DNA of 64,000 nt from positions 1 through 64,000 of the forward strand of contig CAJFSS010000013.1 in the NCBI GenBank assembly GCA_904419745.1, given 5' to 3'. The position numbers were made by a program, and so were the translations under genes. Every line of letters begins with the position of its first letter. The first letter of the stretch is position 1. Below are positions 7,810 to 16,674 of this stretch, in pieces. The notes under the pieces are model-generated. The model saw nothing but the letters and a program-made list of their open reading frames with translations, had not been told where the DNA came from and ran no database searches. The DNA is from Candidatus Pseudoruminococcus merdavium. GTDB taxonomy: Bacteria > Bacillota > Clostridia > Oscillospirales > Ruminococcaceae.

Positions 7810-9101
7810 AGCAGAAACTTTTTACCCGGAATTTTACTTTTTTGATTTTAGGGCAGATTAGCTCCCTGATTGGAAATTACACGCTAAAATTTGCCCTGTC
7901 CATGTATGTATTGGAGCAAACCGGATCGGCTTCTATTTTTGCAGGGCTGTTGGCGCTGGCAATGCTCCCTACAATCTTGCTGTCTCCTTTTGGCGGAATC
8001 CTCGCAGACCGGGCAAACCGCCGCAATATCATGGTTGCGCTGGATACTCTTTCCGGGCTGTCCGTACTGATTGCCAGCTTTGTTATGGCACTCGGTCAGG
8101 ATATTTTCGTCATCGGCGCATTGTTGATTCTTTTGTCGGTGTTGGGCGCTTTTGAATCGCCCACTGTGCAAGCCTGTGTCCCACAAATGCTGTCCGGGGA
8201 TAACATCGTAAAAGGGAATGCTGTCGTCAATCAGGTGGCTTCGATTGCTTCCCTGATTACCCCGTTTTTGGGCAGTATATTTTATACCGCATTTGGAATC
8301 CAGCCGGTATTCTATGCGGCGGTAGTATGCTTCTTTGTAACGGCACTGCTTGAATGCTTTATCCGGCTGGATTACAAAAAGCCCGAACAAAAAATGGGGA
8401 TTGGCGCAATCATCAAAGAAGATTTCTCTGTCAGTATGCACTTTTTGCGCCGGGAACAGCCTGGTATTATGAAACTTCTTCTGCTGGCAGCGGCCGTGAG
8501 CCTGTTTGTAGCGGGTACTGCTGTGGTAGGCTTTCCCTATTTGGTGCGTACCGTGTTGGGACTTTCCGCTACCCATTATGGCATTGCGGAAAGTGCCATG
8601 GGTGTTGCGTCTGTTTTGGGAAGTCTGTGCGTGGTGGTATTGGCGAAAAAGCTGCGGATGCGCCATCTTGCCATCGTTTTCGTATCCTTTGGGATCTGCC
8701 TCATTCCGTGCGGTATTGCTTTCCTGTTGCCGGTAAGTGCTTTTACACGTTATCTGATTTTGCTGGTAATGTTCTGCGCTTGCCAGCTTGGGTGCAGCCT
8801 GTTTTCCACCTATGCCATTTCCATCATACAGGAACGGACGCCGGATCATCTGATGGGCAAGGTGATGTCCTATGTATTTACGCTTTCCATGTGTGCGCAA
8901 CCGATAGGACAGATTGTTTACGGTGCCTTGTTCGACCAGTTTGCGGGCAACGCCTATTGGGTACTGATTCCAAGCGGGTTGATGGTGTGTTTGATCGGGC
9001 TGACTTCCTCCGGATTTCTTACGAAGTTTGAGAAACAGGAAGTTCCTATTTCTACCAATCATCGGGCAGTGGAGGAAATATCGGACGAATCCTCCTGTTA
9101 A
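7806..9101 (+). CDS. MFS efflux transporter (macrolide-efflux-like)
   Basis: This 431-residue protein has twelve hydrophobic segments and the loop 2-3 motif GGILADRANRRNIM (about 60-73), typical of the MFS_3/Mef-like drug efflux family. CAGGAGG lies just before the ATG. It follows the ABC exporter in the same direction with about 90 bp between, so it may share the TetR control. The C-terminal tail is polar and charged. Substrate cannot be named. Confidence 0.85.
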   Translation: MKQKLFTRNFTFLILGQISSLIGNYTLKFALSMYVLEQTGSASIFAGLLALAMLPTILLSPFGGILADRANRRNIMVALDTLSGLSVLIASFVMALGQDIFVIGALLILLSVLGAFESPTVQACVPQMLSGDNIVKGNAVVNQVASIASLITPFLGSIFYTAFGIQPVFYAAVVCFFVTALLECFIRLDYKKPEQKMGIGAIIKEDFSVSMHFLRREQPGIMKLLLLAAAVSLFVAGTAVVGFPYLVRTVLGLSATHYGIAESAMGVASVLGSLCVVVLAKKLRMRHLAIVFVSFGICLIPCGIAFLLPVSAFTRYLILLVMFCACQLGCSLFSTYAISIIQERTPDHLMGKVMSYVFTLSMCAQPIGQIVYGALFDQFAGNAYWVLIPSGLMVCLIGLTSSGFLTKFEKQEVPISTNHRAVEEISDESSC

Positions 9102-9331
9102 AACAAAATCTTCAGGAAACTTTTTTCTTTGACAATATACAAATCTTCTGCATGGGGATTCCGTATTTGAAAATCTGGAACGGGACCCGAGCAGGCGCCG
9201 TCCTACAGCCTTAAGCGGTAGCCTCTAACCATCCTTTTATCGTGTGGTGAGCTGTCAAGTTCATAAATCCGCACCAACACCGCAAGGGATTCCTTATGGA
9301 AAACATCCTTTATAGCAGCGCTTTCCACATC

Positions 9332-9371
9332 AAAAAGAGCTACCCAACTTCAAAATTAGGTAGCTCTTTTT
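9332..9371. terminator. Bidirectional terminator after MFS gene
   Basis: AAAAAGAGCTACC (9332-9344) and GGTAGCTCTTTTT (9359-9371) form a 13-bp stem with T-runs on both sides. The stretch 9102-9331 before it holds no gene I can support. Confidence 0.85.
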
Positions 9372-9469
9372 TCTTTTACTTATCTTTTCGCCAATTCTGA
9401 AATACTTCCCGCAGGAAATTGAGAACCGCTTATGAGGACACTCTAAACCAATTTTCTCTTTCCCCTATT

Positions 9470-9714
9470 CCAGGCAGAAACACGATTCCCTGGACCTGAC
9501 TGCATCAATCGCCTGTTGTCCTACCATTTCATCCAAACAACCGGCCGTTTTCGCAATCAGATGAAATACAGCGTTCCAAGCCATTCTCACGGGCGATCTC
9601 AATAAAACGGGAAATGACTGCACCGCCCAATGGAAAAGGAAATCAGCAATCAATAAGTTCCAGTGTCTTCTCGTCCATGCCAATCACCTTTCCACCGACA
9701 ACTACAGGGGTTGC
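9470..9714 (-). pseudogene. Degraded coding remnant downstream of Ca2+-ATPase
   Basis: On the minus strand, right after the ATPase stop, one frame reads TPVVVGGKVIGMDEKTLELI, then a stop, then GGAVISRFIEIARENGLERC and SSDCENGRLFG before another stop. The composition looks protein-like but no start or intact frame exists, and I do not recognise the family. It is probably an eroded gene fragment. Confidence 0.3.
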
Positions 9715-12333
9715 TTAATGCTGGTGCTTAATCAGACCAAAGGCTTTTGAGATTTCCATAACGAGCAAAGGCACTAAAATCAAGCCCAAACCCAACAGAT
9801 AAAGCTGCCAGGGAAGCGTGATAAGGCCAAAGGCAATCCCGACTGGAGTAAAGAGCACCAGACATACCAGTACAATAGATGCCAATGCTGCCCAATTGAG
9901 TTTATGGTTGGTAAAAGGCCCGATTTTAAACAGGGAATGTTCAGAACGCATATTAAATGCCTGGACAATCTGGGTCAGGGACAATACCATAAAGGCCATA
10001 GTCTGTCCTCCGGCCAGGGTACCAGTGACATTTTCCCCAACAACAAACCCGATCAGGGTGAGGATGGCAAACATAAATCCCTGTAAAACCACACGAACTC
10101 CAAGGCCATGAGCAAAAATGCCTTCCTCCTTCGGTTTCGGCTTGCGATCCATCACATCAGATTCCACTGCTTCCATGCCCAAAGCAATTGCAGGCAGGGA
10201 ATCGGTCACCAGATTGATCCACAACAGCTGCATGGACAAAAGCGGCGTCTTATGCCACAGCAGCATGGCAACAAATACAGTGATAACCTCGCCAATATTT
10301 GTTCCCAGCAGGAAACCGACCACTTTTTTGATGTTGGCGTAAATCCCACGTCCTTCCCGAACGGCGTCTACAATGGTAGCAAAATTGTCATCCGTCAGGG
10401 TCATGTCTGCGGCGCCTTTTGCCACATCGGTTCCTGTAATCCCCATTGCGCAACCAATATCGGCGGCTTTCAATGCAGGGGCGTCGTTGACGCCGTCTCC
10501 GGTCATGGAAACCACCTGGCCCTTGCGCTGCCATGCTTTGACAATACGGATTTTATTTTCTGGCGATACGCGGGCATAGACAGAGATGTTTTCCACTTCC
10601 CCATCCAGTTGTTCATCGGTCATGGCGTCCAGTTCCGCCCCGGTAATGGCACGATCGCCGGACTGCATGATTCCAAGCTCTTTGGCAATCGCGGAAGCGG
10701 TCACCACATGATCTCCGGTAATCATTACCGGTTTGATACCGGCCTTCCGGCAAGTGGCAACAGCCGCCTTGGCCTCCGGACGAGGCGGATCAATCATACC
10801 GACCAGCCCCATCAAGGTCAAACCGTTTTCCAATTCCTCTGGAGTGGGATTTGCCGGGACAGTTTCTATCTCCTTATATCCAACCGCAAGTACGCGGAGA
10901 GCGTCGCGGCTCATTTTCTCGTTCATTTTTTTAGCGGCTTCCATATCCCCTGCAATACAGCGGGAAGCCATCACGTCAAATGCACCTTTGACAATGACAA
11001 GATTCCTGCCATCGATCTTGTTGACAGAAGTCATAAGCTTCCGGTCAGAATCAAATGGAATTTCTGCAACCCGGGGATAGGCCTGGTTCAACTGTTCTAA
11101 CTCCATCCCATTTTTATGGGCTGCCACAATGATAGAAGTCTCGGTTGGATCGCCGATATGTTGTTCCGTTCCATCGTCTCCAAATACTACCGAACCATCA
11201 CAACAAAGAGTACCATAGCGGAGAAGTTTTTTTGCCGCCTCAGAATTTTGGCTGCTGATTTGCTCCAGCTCGTCGGTACCATCCAGCCACACTTTGGTAA
11301 GAGTCATACGGTTTTGGGTGAGCGTGCCGGTTTTATCCGAGCAAATGACTGAGGCACTGCCCAGGGTTTCCACTGCGGGCAAGCGGCGGATCAGGGCGTT
11401 TTTCTTCACCATCCGCTGTACGCCGATGGCAAGGACAATGGTGACAATGGCAGGCAGTCCTTCCGGAATTGCAGAAACAGCCAGGGAAACCGCCGTCATA
11501 AAGATTTCCAGTACATCGATGCCGTTTATCAGACCAACCACAAAGATGATCGCGCAGGCGATCAGGGCAAGGATTCCTAAATATTTGCCAAGTTGGGCCA
11601 GTTTTTTCTGCAAAGGAGTCTGTCCTTCATTTTCCCCTTCCAGCAGCCCGGCAATTTTGCCCATCTCGGTATTCATTCCAGTACCCGTGACAACGGCGGT
11701 GGCGGTACCATAGGTGATACTGCACCCGGAAAACACCATATTACTCCGGTCGCCCAGGGGGGCCTTCTCGTCCACAATTGCTTGTGCATCTTTTTCCGAA
11801 GAAACGGATTCCCCGGTCAAAGCCGACTCTTCGCTTTTTAAGCTGGCGCTTTTGAGCAGGCGTGCGTCTGCGGGAATAAAGTCCCCAGCTTCCAAGCGGA
11901 TGATATCACCCGGCACAAGCCCCGCTGCGTCAATAACACTTTCCGTTCCGTCACGCAAAACCCTGGCACGGGGAGCAGACATGTTTTTCAAGGCGTCCAA
12001 CGCCTTTTCCGCCTTGCTTTCCTGCACCATACCCATTACAGCGTTGAGCACTACAATGAGCAGAATGAGCACGGGCTCAAAAAATTCCATTGCATCTCCT
12101 TCAACGCAGGCGATGACAAAGGAGACAACAGCGGCAACCAGCAGGATGATGATCATGACGTCCTTGAACTGTTCCAAAAACCGCTGGAGATTTGTTTTTT
12201 TCTTTTTCTCATCTAATTTGTTTTCGCCGTACTGTTGAAAACGCCGGGCAGCCTGTTGACTGCTAAGTCCCTTTTCCAGCGAAGTCTGTAGGCCGCTTAA
12301 AAGTTCGGCCTGCGGTTTCACATGGGGTATCAA
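9715..12333 (-). CDS. Calcium-transporting P-type ATPase
   Basis: This 872-residue P2-type ATPase exports Ca2+ across the cytoplasmic membrane. LTGES (172-176) is the actuator loop, PEGL (290-293) the M4 ion-site motif, DKTGTLTQ (333-340) holds the phosphorylated Asp333, and TGDGVNDAP is the hinge. NIGEV in M5 and WINLVTDSLPAIALG in M6 keep the Asn, Glu, Thr and Asp residues that bind Ca2+ in SERCA, so the ion assignment is good. The start is TTG, with GGAGG 8 bp upstream; no ATG fits. It is divergent from a TetR gene with palindromes between them. Confidence 0.92.
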   Translation of the reverse strand: MIPHVKPQAELLSGLQTSLEKGLSSQQAARRFQQYGENKLDEKKKKTNLQRFLEQFKDVMIIILLVAAVVSFVIACVEGDAMEFFEPVLILLIVVLNAVMGMVQESKAEKALDALKNMSAPRARVLRDGTESVIDAAGLVPGDIIRLEAGDFIPADARLLKSASLKSEESALTGESVSSEKDAQAIVDEKAPLGDRSNMVFSGCSITYGTATAVVTGTGMNTEMGKIAGLLEGENEGQTPLQKKLAQLGKYLGILALIACAIIFVVGLINGIDVLEIFMTAVSLAVSAIPEGLPAIVTIVLAIGVQRMVKKNALIRRLPAVETLGSASVICSDKTGTLTQNRMTLTKVWLDGTDELEQISSQNSEAAKKLLRYGTLCCDGSVVFGDDGTEQHIGDPTETSIIVAAHKNGMELEQLNQAYPRVAEIPFDSDRKLMTSVNKIDGRNLVIVKGAFDVMASRCIAGDMEAAKKMNEKMSRDALRVLAVGYKEIETVPANPTPEELENGLTLMGLVGMIDPPRPEAKAAVATCRKAGIKPVMITGDHVVTASAIAKELGIMQSGDRAITGAELDAMTDEQLDGEVENISVYARVSPENKIRIVKAWQRKGQVVSMTGDGVNDAPALKAADIGCAMGITGTDVAKGAADMTLTDDNFATIVDAVREGRGIYANIKKVVGFLLGTNIGEVITVFVAMLLWHKTPLLSMQLLWINLVTDSLPAIALGMEAVESDVMDRKPKPKEEGIFAHGLGVRVVLQGFMFAILTLIGFVVGENVTGTLAGGQTMAFMVLSLTQIVQAFNMRSEHSLFKIGPFTNHKLNWAALASIVLVCLVLFTPVGIAFGLITLPWQLYLLGLGLILVPLLVMEISKAFGLIKHQH

Positions 12334-12346
12334 ATAAAATTCCTCC

Positions 12347-12483
12347 TGTCATTGGATTTTGGATTATAGTATTATTGTATCAGCGCGCCGGCTCTTTGTC
12401 ATTGGACAAAAAAACAAGGTGTCAGAATTTTGCTCGTTCATGAAAAATTGTTACTTTTTTGGACACTTCGGCCAATTTGTCCC
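12347..12483. promoter_or_regulatory. Divergent ATPase/TetR control region with repeats
   Basis: TGTCATTGGA occurs twice (12347-12356 and 12397-12406). The second copy lies in the palindrome TTGTC-ATTG-GACAA (12396-12409). A further GGACA (12461-12465) / TGTCC (12479-12483) repeat lies nearer the TetR gene. These are candidate operators for the divergent pair. Confidence 0.5.
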
Positions 12484-12576
12484 CAAAATATCATGGAAAA
12501 AACGCGGATTATTTTGTTGATTTCTGCTAATTTTTATGATATACTTGGGATATTCCTATGGTTTGGAGGTGGGACT

Positions 12577-13191
12577 TTGCCAGATTCCAATATCACCAAG
12601 CGCGCTTTGGCTTCCTCTCTAAAGAAACTGATGGAAGCAAAACCCCTGTCCAAGATCAGCGTCAGCGATATCTGCGAGGCTTGCGACATGAACCGCAAAA
12701 GCTTTTATTATCATTTCAAGGACAAATATGATCTCGTAAACTGGATTTATCGCAACGAATTTATTATGGTTGCAACGCAAAAAGAACAGAAAACCGGGTG
12801 GGATTTGTTAGAAGATCTGTGTATCTATTTCTATGAGAACCACAATTTTTATAAAAAGCTATTAAATGTCGATGGCCAAAATTCCTTTTCCGAGTATTTC
12901 TGGGATATCGTAGTGACAATTCTGTCGGACGATATGGAAGAAATTTTTGGCCGCGATGAAAATTTTGACTTTTATGTTAATTTTTATTCAGATGCATTTG
13001 TCTGTGCAATGAAACGCTGGCTGCTGGAAAAAGATTGTATGCCAGCGGAAGAATTTACCCATTTGCTGAAAAATTGTCTCTTGGGAACATCAAATAAAAT
13101 CATTCAAATGTTATCGCCGGAACCGGCGGCGGACGGACAGGAGACTACCAGCATGGTCAGTGGAACTCCATACAAGGGCAAAAACCCGTGA
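12577..13191 (+). CDS. TetR family regulator, DhaS-like (TetR_C_7 type)
   Basis: Starting at the TTG at 12577, preceded by GGAGGT with 6-bp spacing, gives 204 residues. The N-terminus has a TetR helix-turn-helix (ITKRALASSLKKLME, then ISVSDICEACDMNRKSFYYH, then FKDKYDLVNWI). The C-terminus resembles the family with DhaS-like domains, which can act as activators or repressors. A longer frame back to 12430 lacks a ribosome site. It is divergent from the Ca2+-ATPase and probably controls that intergenic region. Confidence 0.85.
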   Translation: MPDSNITKRALASSLKKLMEAKPLSKISVSDICEACDMNRKSFYYHFKDKYDLVNWIYRNEFIMVATQKEQKTGWDLLEDLCIYFYENHNFYKKLLNVDGQNSFSEYFWDIVVTILSDDMEEIFGRDENFDFYVNFYSDAFVCAMKRWLLEKDCMPAEEFTHLLKNCLLGTSNKIIQMLSPEPAADGQETTSMVSGTPYKGKNP

Positions 13192-13286
13192 TCCCGTCCG
13201 TTTTTTTCAATTTAGGCAGTTGGCAAACCGTAATCTCGATTGTGTTAAGAGAAGTATTTATTTCCTGCTCGCCGCTCAAGCTTTGA

Positions 13287-13316
13287 AAAACTCCCGGCAG
13301 TGCCGGGAGTTTTTTG
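13287..13316 (+). terminator. Terminator after TetR gene
   Basis: AAAACTCCCGGCA and GCCGGGAGTTTTTT form a tight GC-rich stem with a T-run. Confidence 0.85.
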
Positions 13317-13419
13317 ACAAATGGAACAGAATATATACCGGCCCGAACCCTTTTCCATAGTATCGGCGTCTTAGTGATCCTATCCGCAAAATTTTAAAAG
13401 ATACTGGGACATTGCAAGA

Positions 13420-14376
13420 TTATTTTTCAAGCTTTGCAATGGTAAACAACTCGATAAAATCATCCGCCCAGAGGGTACGGGTCAAATAGAGTACCACTCC
13501 GTTATAAGGAGCGGTATAACGCTCCAGCTCCTTCCCCCAATAATCCCGGACAACCCCTATCGGCTGTCCGTATCGCACAAAATCCCCTGCCTGCACCTGT
13601 GGGTACCAGAGCCCGGGGGTATTCGGTTTCTGGTAGAGCACTTCCGTAACAAGTTTTGGAACCTGGGACTGCCGTGGTGCATGATCGAGCATTCCCAAAT
13701 GGGCCAGTACCCGCCGGACATCCTGTATATCTTCCTCCACTTCCTGTGGGGTCCATGTCCCGGCACAGCCGCGTTCCAACAACAGGGAGGGTACACCCAT
13801 AATCCCCGCATAATTATAGGCTCCTGTCTTTGCCAGGGAACGCACCATATAGGGGACGTTGATGCATTGCGCCGCTTTTTTCGCGCGCTCTTCCACCTCT
13901 TTGGAACCAGCCGCGCCAAAATAGACATAGGGCGAGAGGTTTTCGAAAATTTCTCCACCGTGTAAATCCAGATAAAAATCGAGTTTGGGATAAATTTCGG
14001 TCACAAAGAAATGGGCAAGCCGCTGGCTTTCACTCCCCTGTTCTGAACCCGGAAACTCCCGGTTTAGATTCCGCCCATCCGTTGGCACCAGGGAAGCGGT
14101 GCGCGCTTGGAATCCCACCGGATTAACCGGATGAAGCAGCAAAAGGGCGCCATGTATCTCCTGAGGGGTCAACTGCTGGGAAAGGGCGACCGCCGCCTGT
14201 ATTCCCACATATTCACAGCTATGGATTCCCCCGCTTACCAATACAGTGGGGCCGTCTGTCCGGCCGCAAATCAAGGTTGCGGGGATGGAAAAAGAAACCT
14301 CCGGAACTTGCAGCCATTCCCGGACTATTTGCCCTGCGCCAGCTGATAAATTCCCAAACGAAACGGTTTTGTCCAT
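13420..14376 (-). CDS. Succinylglutamate desuccinylase/aspartoacylase-type zinc hydrolase (M14 fold)
   Basis: This 318-residue enzyme has the AstE/AspA-type zinc site: His52 and Glu55 in GGIHSCEYVG and His139 in DLDLHGG-like FYLDLHGGE. GRNLNREFPG (101-110) gives the substrate-binding Arg/Asn pair. The C-terminal ~90 residues form a beta domain common in this group. Substrates are probably N-acyl amino acids or peptides. The start at 14376 is preceded by GGAGGAGAG; an ATG 12 codons upstream is less suitable. It stands apart from the M20/M32 group by the PadR pair. Confidence 0.82.
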   Translation of the reverse strand: MDKTVSFGNLSAGAGQIVREWLQVPEVSFSIPATLICGRTDGPTVLVSGGIHSCEYVGIQAAVALSQQLTPQEIHGALLLLHPVNPVGFQARTASLVPTDGRNLNREFPGSEQGSESQRLAHFFVTEIYPKLDFYLDLHGGEIFENLSPYVYFGAAGSKEVEERAKKAAQCINVPYMVRSLAKTGAYNYAGIMGVPSLLLERGCAGTWTPQEVEEDIQDVRRVLAHLGMLDHAPRQSQVPKLVTEVLYQKPNTPGLWYPQVQAGDFVRYGQPIGVVRDYWGKELERYTAPYNGVVLYLTRTLWADDFIELFTIAKLEK

Positions 14377-14468
14377 CTTATTCTCTCCTCCAATAGAAAT
14401 TTTTTTCAGCATAACAACGCCAGGTACAGTGTGTCAAGGGAAACAATTTGGGATACCCCTTTTGCCAT

Positions 14469-14526
14469 TTGACACAACCGCATCTGCTCTGTTATAATAT
14501 CGTTATACGATATCATGAAACGATAT
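14469..14526 (+). promoter_or_regulatory. PadR promoter and operator
   Basis: TTGACA (14469-14474), 18-bp spacer and TATAAT (14493-14498) overlap the palindrome ATATCG-TTATA-CGATAT (14497-14513); a third CGATAT half-site follows at 14521-14526. Autoregulation by PadR is likely. Confidence 0.75.
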
Positions 14527-14553
14527 TATGATCCCATACAGGAGGAAACGGCG

Positions 14554-14880
14554 ATGCCCAAACATGCGCTGGAAACTTTGACAGAAACCATGTTTTATAT
14601 CCTGATGGCATTGGAACGGGAGCCTATGTGTGGAATCGACGCCTCTGCCTACATAGAAGAAAAGACCAAAGGGAGAGTGAAACTTGGCCCTGCCACGCTA
14701 TACACCATCCTTGGAAAATTTGAAAAAGAGAAATACATTGAAGAAATTGAGGTGGAGGGAAGAAAGCGCACTTACCGCATCACACAGCGGGGAAAAAATG
14801 CCTATCAGGAGGAATTAAAACGGCTTGAACAATGCGTATCGGACGCGCTTAGCGAAAGGGGAGTTTTCCATGGCGATTGA
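14554..14880 (+). CDS. PadR family transcriptional regulator
   Basis: This 108-residue protein is a PadR winged helix: TLTETMFYILMALEREPMCG, GPATLYTILGKFEKEKYIEE and RTYRITQRGK are the typical recognition helix and wing segments. The ATG at 14554 follows GGAGG by 8 bp; an in-frame ATG at 14515 lies inside the operator and is rejected. It overlaps the DUF2812 gene by 11 bp, the classic PadR/DUF2812 pairing, in which the regulator probably controls the membrane protein. Confidence 0.92.
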   Translation: MPKHALETLTETMFYILMALEREPMCGIDASAYIEEKTKGRVKLGPATLYTILGKFEKEKYIEEIEVEGRKRTYRITQRGKNAYQEELKRLEQCVSDALSERGVFHGD

Positions 14881-16075
14881 AACAAGGAAAAAACATGCTA
14901 TCCGTTTTCCTCCCTGCCCTGTCTATGACATTGAAGGGACGGAAAGCTGGTTGGAAAGCATGGCAGAACAGGGCCTTTTCCTTCAGAACTTTTTCGCGGG
15001 ATTTGCTGTTTTTGAAAAAGGAAATGCACAACCTGTACGCTATCGGCTTCAGGCCGCCCCTAAAAGCACAAGCATGTGGAGCGACTCCGGCGGGGAACCG
15101 GAGCAAGAAGCCGTGGAGTTCAGCAAAACCTATGGCTGGGAATATCTGTGTAAACGGTGGGAGTTTTATGTGTACTGCTGCCGCATTCCCAACGCCAGGG
15201 AACTGGATACCGATCCACAAGTACAGGCTCTGGCCCTGGATTTGGTACGCAAACGGGAACGGGGAAATTTCATCTCCTCTCTGTTTTGGCTGATAATCTA
15301 TCCCGTCCTGTTTCTCTTCCATCAGCCGCTTCTGACAATCATCGGAATTGGTACCGGGCTGTTCCTACTCGGGGCGGTTTTGGCAATTTGGGGGCTTTGC
15401 AGCAGCCTTTTCTCCTATTTCCATCTGCGGAAACTGCGCAGGCGGCTAAAGGAAGGGATACCGCTCAACCACAAAAAGGACTGGAAACGGTGGGCACGGT
15501 TTTACCGCTTGGAATTTCCCTGCTTTCTGGTGGTATTCTCTATCTGGTTGGCCTGTATCTTCTCTGGGGGGTACCGGGAGTACACCGGCGCCGATGAAAT
15601 CCCTTTACAGGATTATGCTAAGCCGCTCCCCTTTGCAACCCTGGAAGATTTCAACCCGGACGGCCAGTTTTCCTATGACGATTCCCTCGGCCTTTCCAAT
15701 AAAATCACAGTAAAATCCGATCCGCTTGCCCCGGTTTCCATCCGCCTGTTGCAAGACGGACAGATTTTACTTTCGGATGGGACGTTTCTGGACGGCGGGC
15801 TGAGCATAGAATACTACCGGGCGGCAACCCCCTTTTTGGCACGCGAAATCTTTCGGGAACTCTTCACCCGCGACCAAAACGCAAAAAACTATGAACCGCT
15901 TCCCTTCTCCCTGCCCGATGTGGAGGAAGTCTCTGCATACTCCTCCATCTTTCCCACTGTTTTGCTGAGAAAAGACGAAGAAGTACTGTGTGTCAGCTTT
16001 TATCAGGCTTCTGAGAACGCCCCCATCCCCATAGAGGAATGGGCTCGTGTGTTTGCAGACAGTTTACAGGGATGA
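14870..16075 (+). CDS. DUF2812 domain membrane protein
   Basis: This 401-residue protein begins with the DUF2812 pattern (about 15-110: an ESWLESMAEQGLFLQNF helix followed by strands containing YRL and WEYLCKRWEFYVY). Hydrophobic segments at about 134-185 and 215-237 span the membrane. The C-terminal ~160 residues look extracytoplasmic and are unassigned. Starting at 14870, after AAAGGGGAG, places it in the PadR operon. Function of the family is unknown; PadR partners often respond to envelope stress or antimicrobials, which is only suggestive here. Confidence 0.8.
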   Translation: MAIETRKKHAIRFPPCPVYDIEGTESWLESMAEQGLFLQNFFAGFAVFEKGNAQPVRYRLQAAPKSTSMWSDSGGEPEQEAVEFSKTYGWEYLCKRWEFYVYCCRIPNARELDTDPQVQALALDLVRKRERGNFISSLFWLIIYPVLFLFHQPLLTIIGIGTGLFLLGAVLAIWGLCSSLFSYFHLRKLRRRLKEGIPLNHKKDWKRWARFYRLEFPCFLVVFSIWLACIFSGGYREYTGADEIPLQDYAKPLPFATLEDFNPDGQFSYDDSLGLSNKITVKSDPLAPVSIRLLQDGQILLSDGTFLDGGLSIEYYRAATPFLAREIFRELFTRDQNAKNYEPLPFSLPDVEEVSAYSSIFPTVLLRKDEEVLCVSFYQASENAPIPIEEWARVFADSLQG

Positions 16076-16124
16076 TCTTTCTGCTTTGCAGCGGACTCCC
16101 GATTCTTCCTGAAACCATCCGGTC

Positions 16125-16163
16125 AAAAACACCCCTGTCCGTGCCATGGACAGGGGTGTTTTT
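16125..16163. terminator. Convergent bidirectional terminator
   Basis: AAAAACACCCCTGTCC and GGACAGGGGTGTTTTT form a perfect 16-bp stem with a 7-nt loop between the DUF2812 gene and the convergent GNAT gene. Confidence 0.9.
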
Positions 16164-16674
16164 ACAAGAGTTTTTCCAGAGCAATCCGTTTGCCGTCCGG
16201 CCCGCCGTAATCGACGATCCCACACAGGGAAAAACCATGCTTTTTTAAAAACTTTCGCATGGGAAGATTCCCCTCATGGGTATCCACCCGCAGGCTTGAA
16301 ATCCCGTTTTGCAGGCAGAGAATTTCCGCAAGCTCCACCATCTGATCGGAAAGCCCGCTTCCTCGAAGGGAATCCGCCACTGCTATCCGGTGGAGCACCC
16401 CATACGGCCGTTTTGAAAGCCAGGTTCCTCCCGTCAGCGCCTGGTAGCATTCCTCCGTTTCAAAACTCACAACCATGACGCCGGCAATCTGTTTGCTGCA
16501 TGCAAAGACATAACACTGTTCTTTGCGGATATCCTCCTCAAAGACTTCCCGGTTTGGATAGCCATCCTGCCACTGTCCAATTCCCAGCTTGCCAATGGAC
16601 TTCTGCGCCTGCCGGATTATCGCAAGGATTTCAGGGATATCCCGCTCCCTGGCCAGACGATACTGTATTTCCAT
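16162..16674 (-). CDS. GNAT family N-acetyltransferase
   Basis: This 170-residue protein has the GNAT order: an N-terminal helix region (RERDIPEILAIIRQA), a central strand (GVMVVSF), HRIAVADSLRGSGLSDQMVE matching the acetyl-CoA loop (R-x-x-G-x-G/S-like), and LRVDTHEGNLPMRKFLKKHG. GGAGGGA before the ATG at 16674 supports that start. It overlaps the end of the M20 gene upstream by 44 bp, so the two are co-transcribed. The acceptor substrate is unknown. Confidence 0.85.
   Translation of the reverse strand: MEIQYRLARERDIPEILAIIRQAQKSIGKLGIGQWQDGYPNREVFEEDIRKEQCYVFACSKQIAGVMVVSFETEECYQALTGGTWLSKRPYGVLHRIAVADSLRGSGLSDQMVELAEILCLQNGISSLRVDTHEGNLPMRKFLKKHGFSLCGIVDYGGPDGKRIALEKLL

Noticed and set aside
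7884-9062. A 392-codon minus-strand frame opposite the MFS gene
   Set aside because: Low-complexity, His/Gln/Arg-rich product typical of antisense frames; no ribosome site and the plus-strand transporter is convincing.
10108-11100. A 330-codon plus-strand frame opposite the Ca2+-ATPase
   Set aside because: Antisense frame across the phosphorylation and nucleotide domains of a real ATPase; no protein features.
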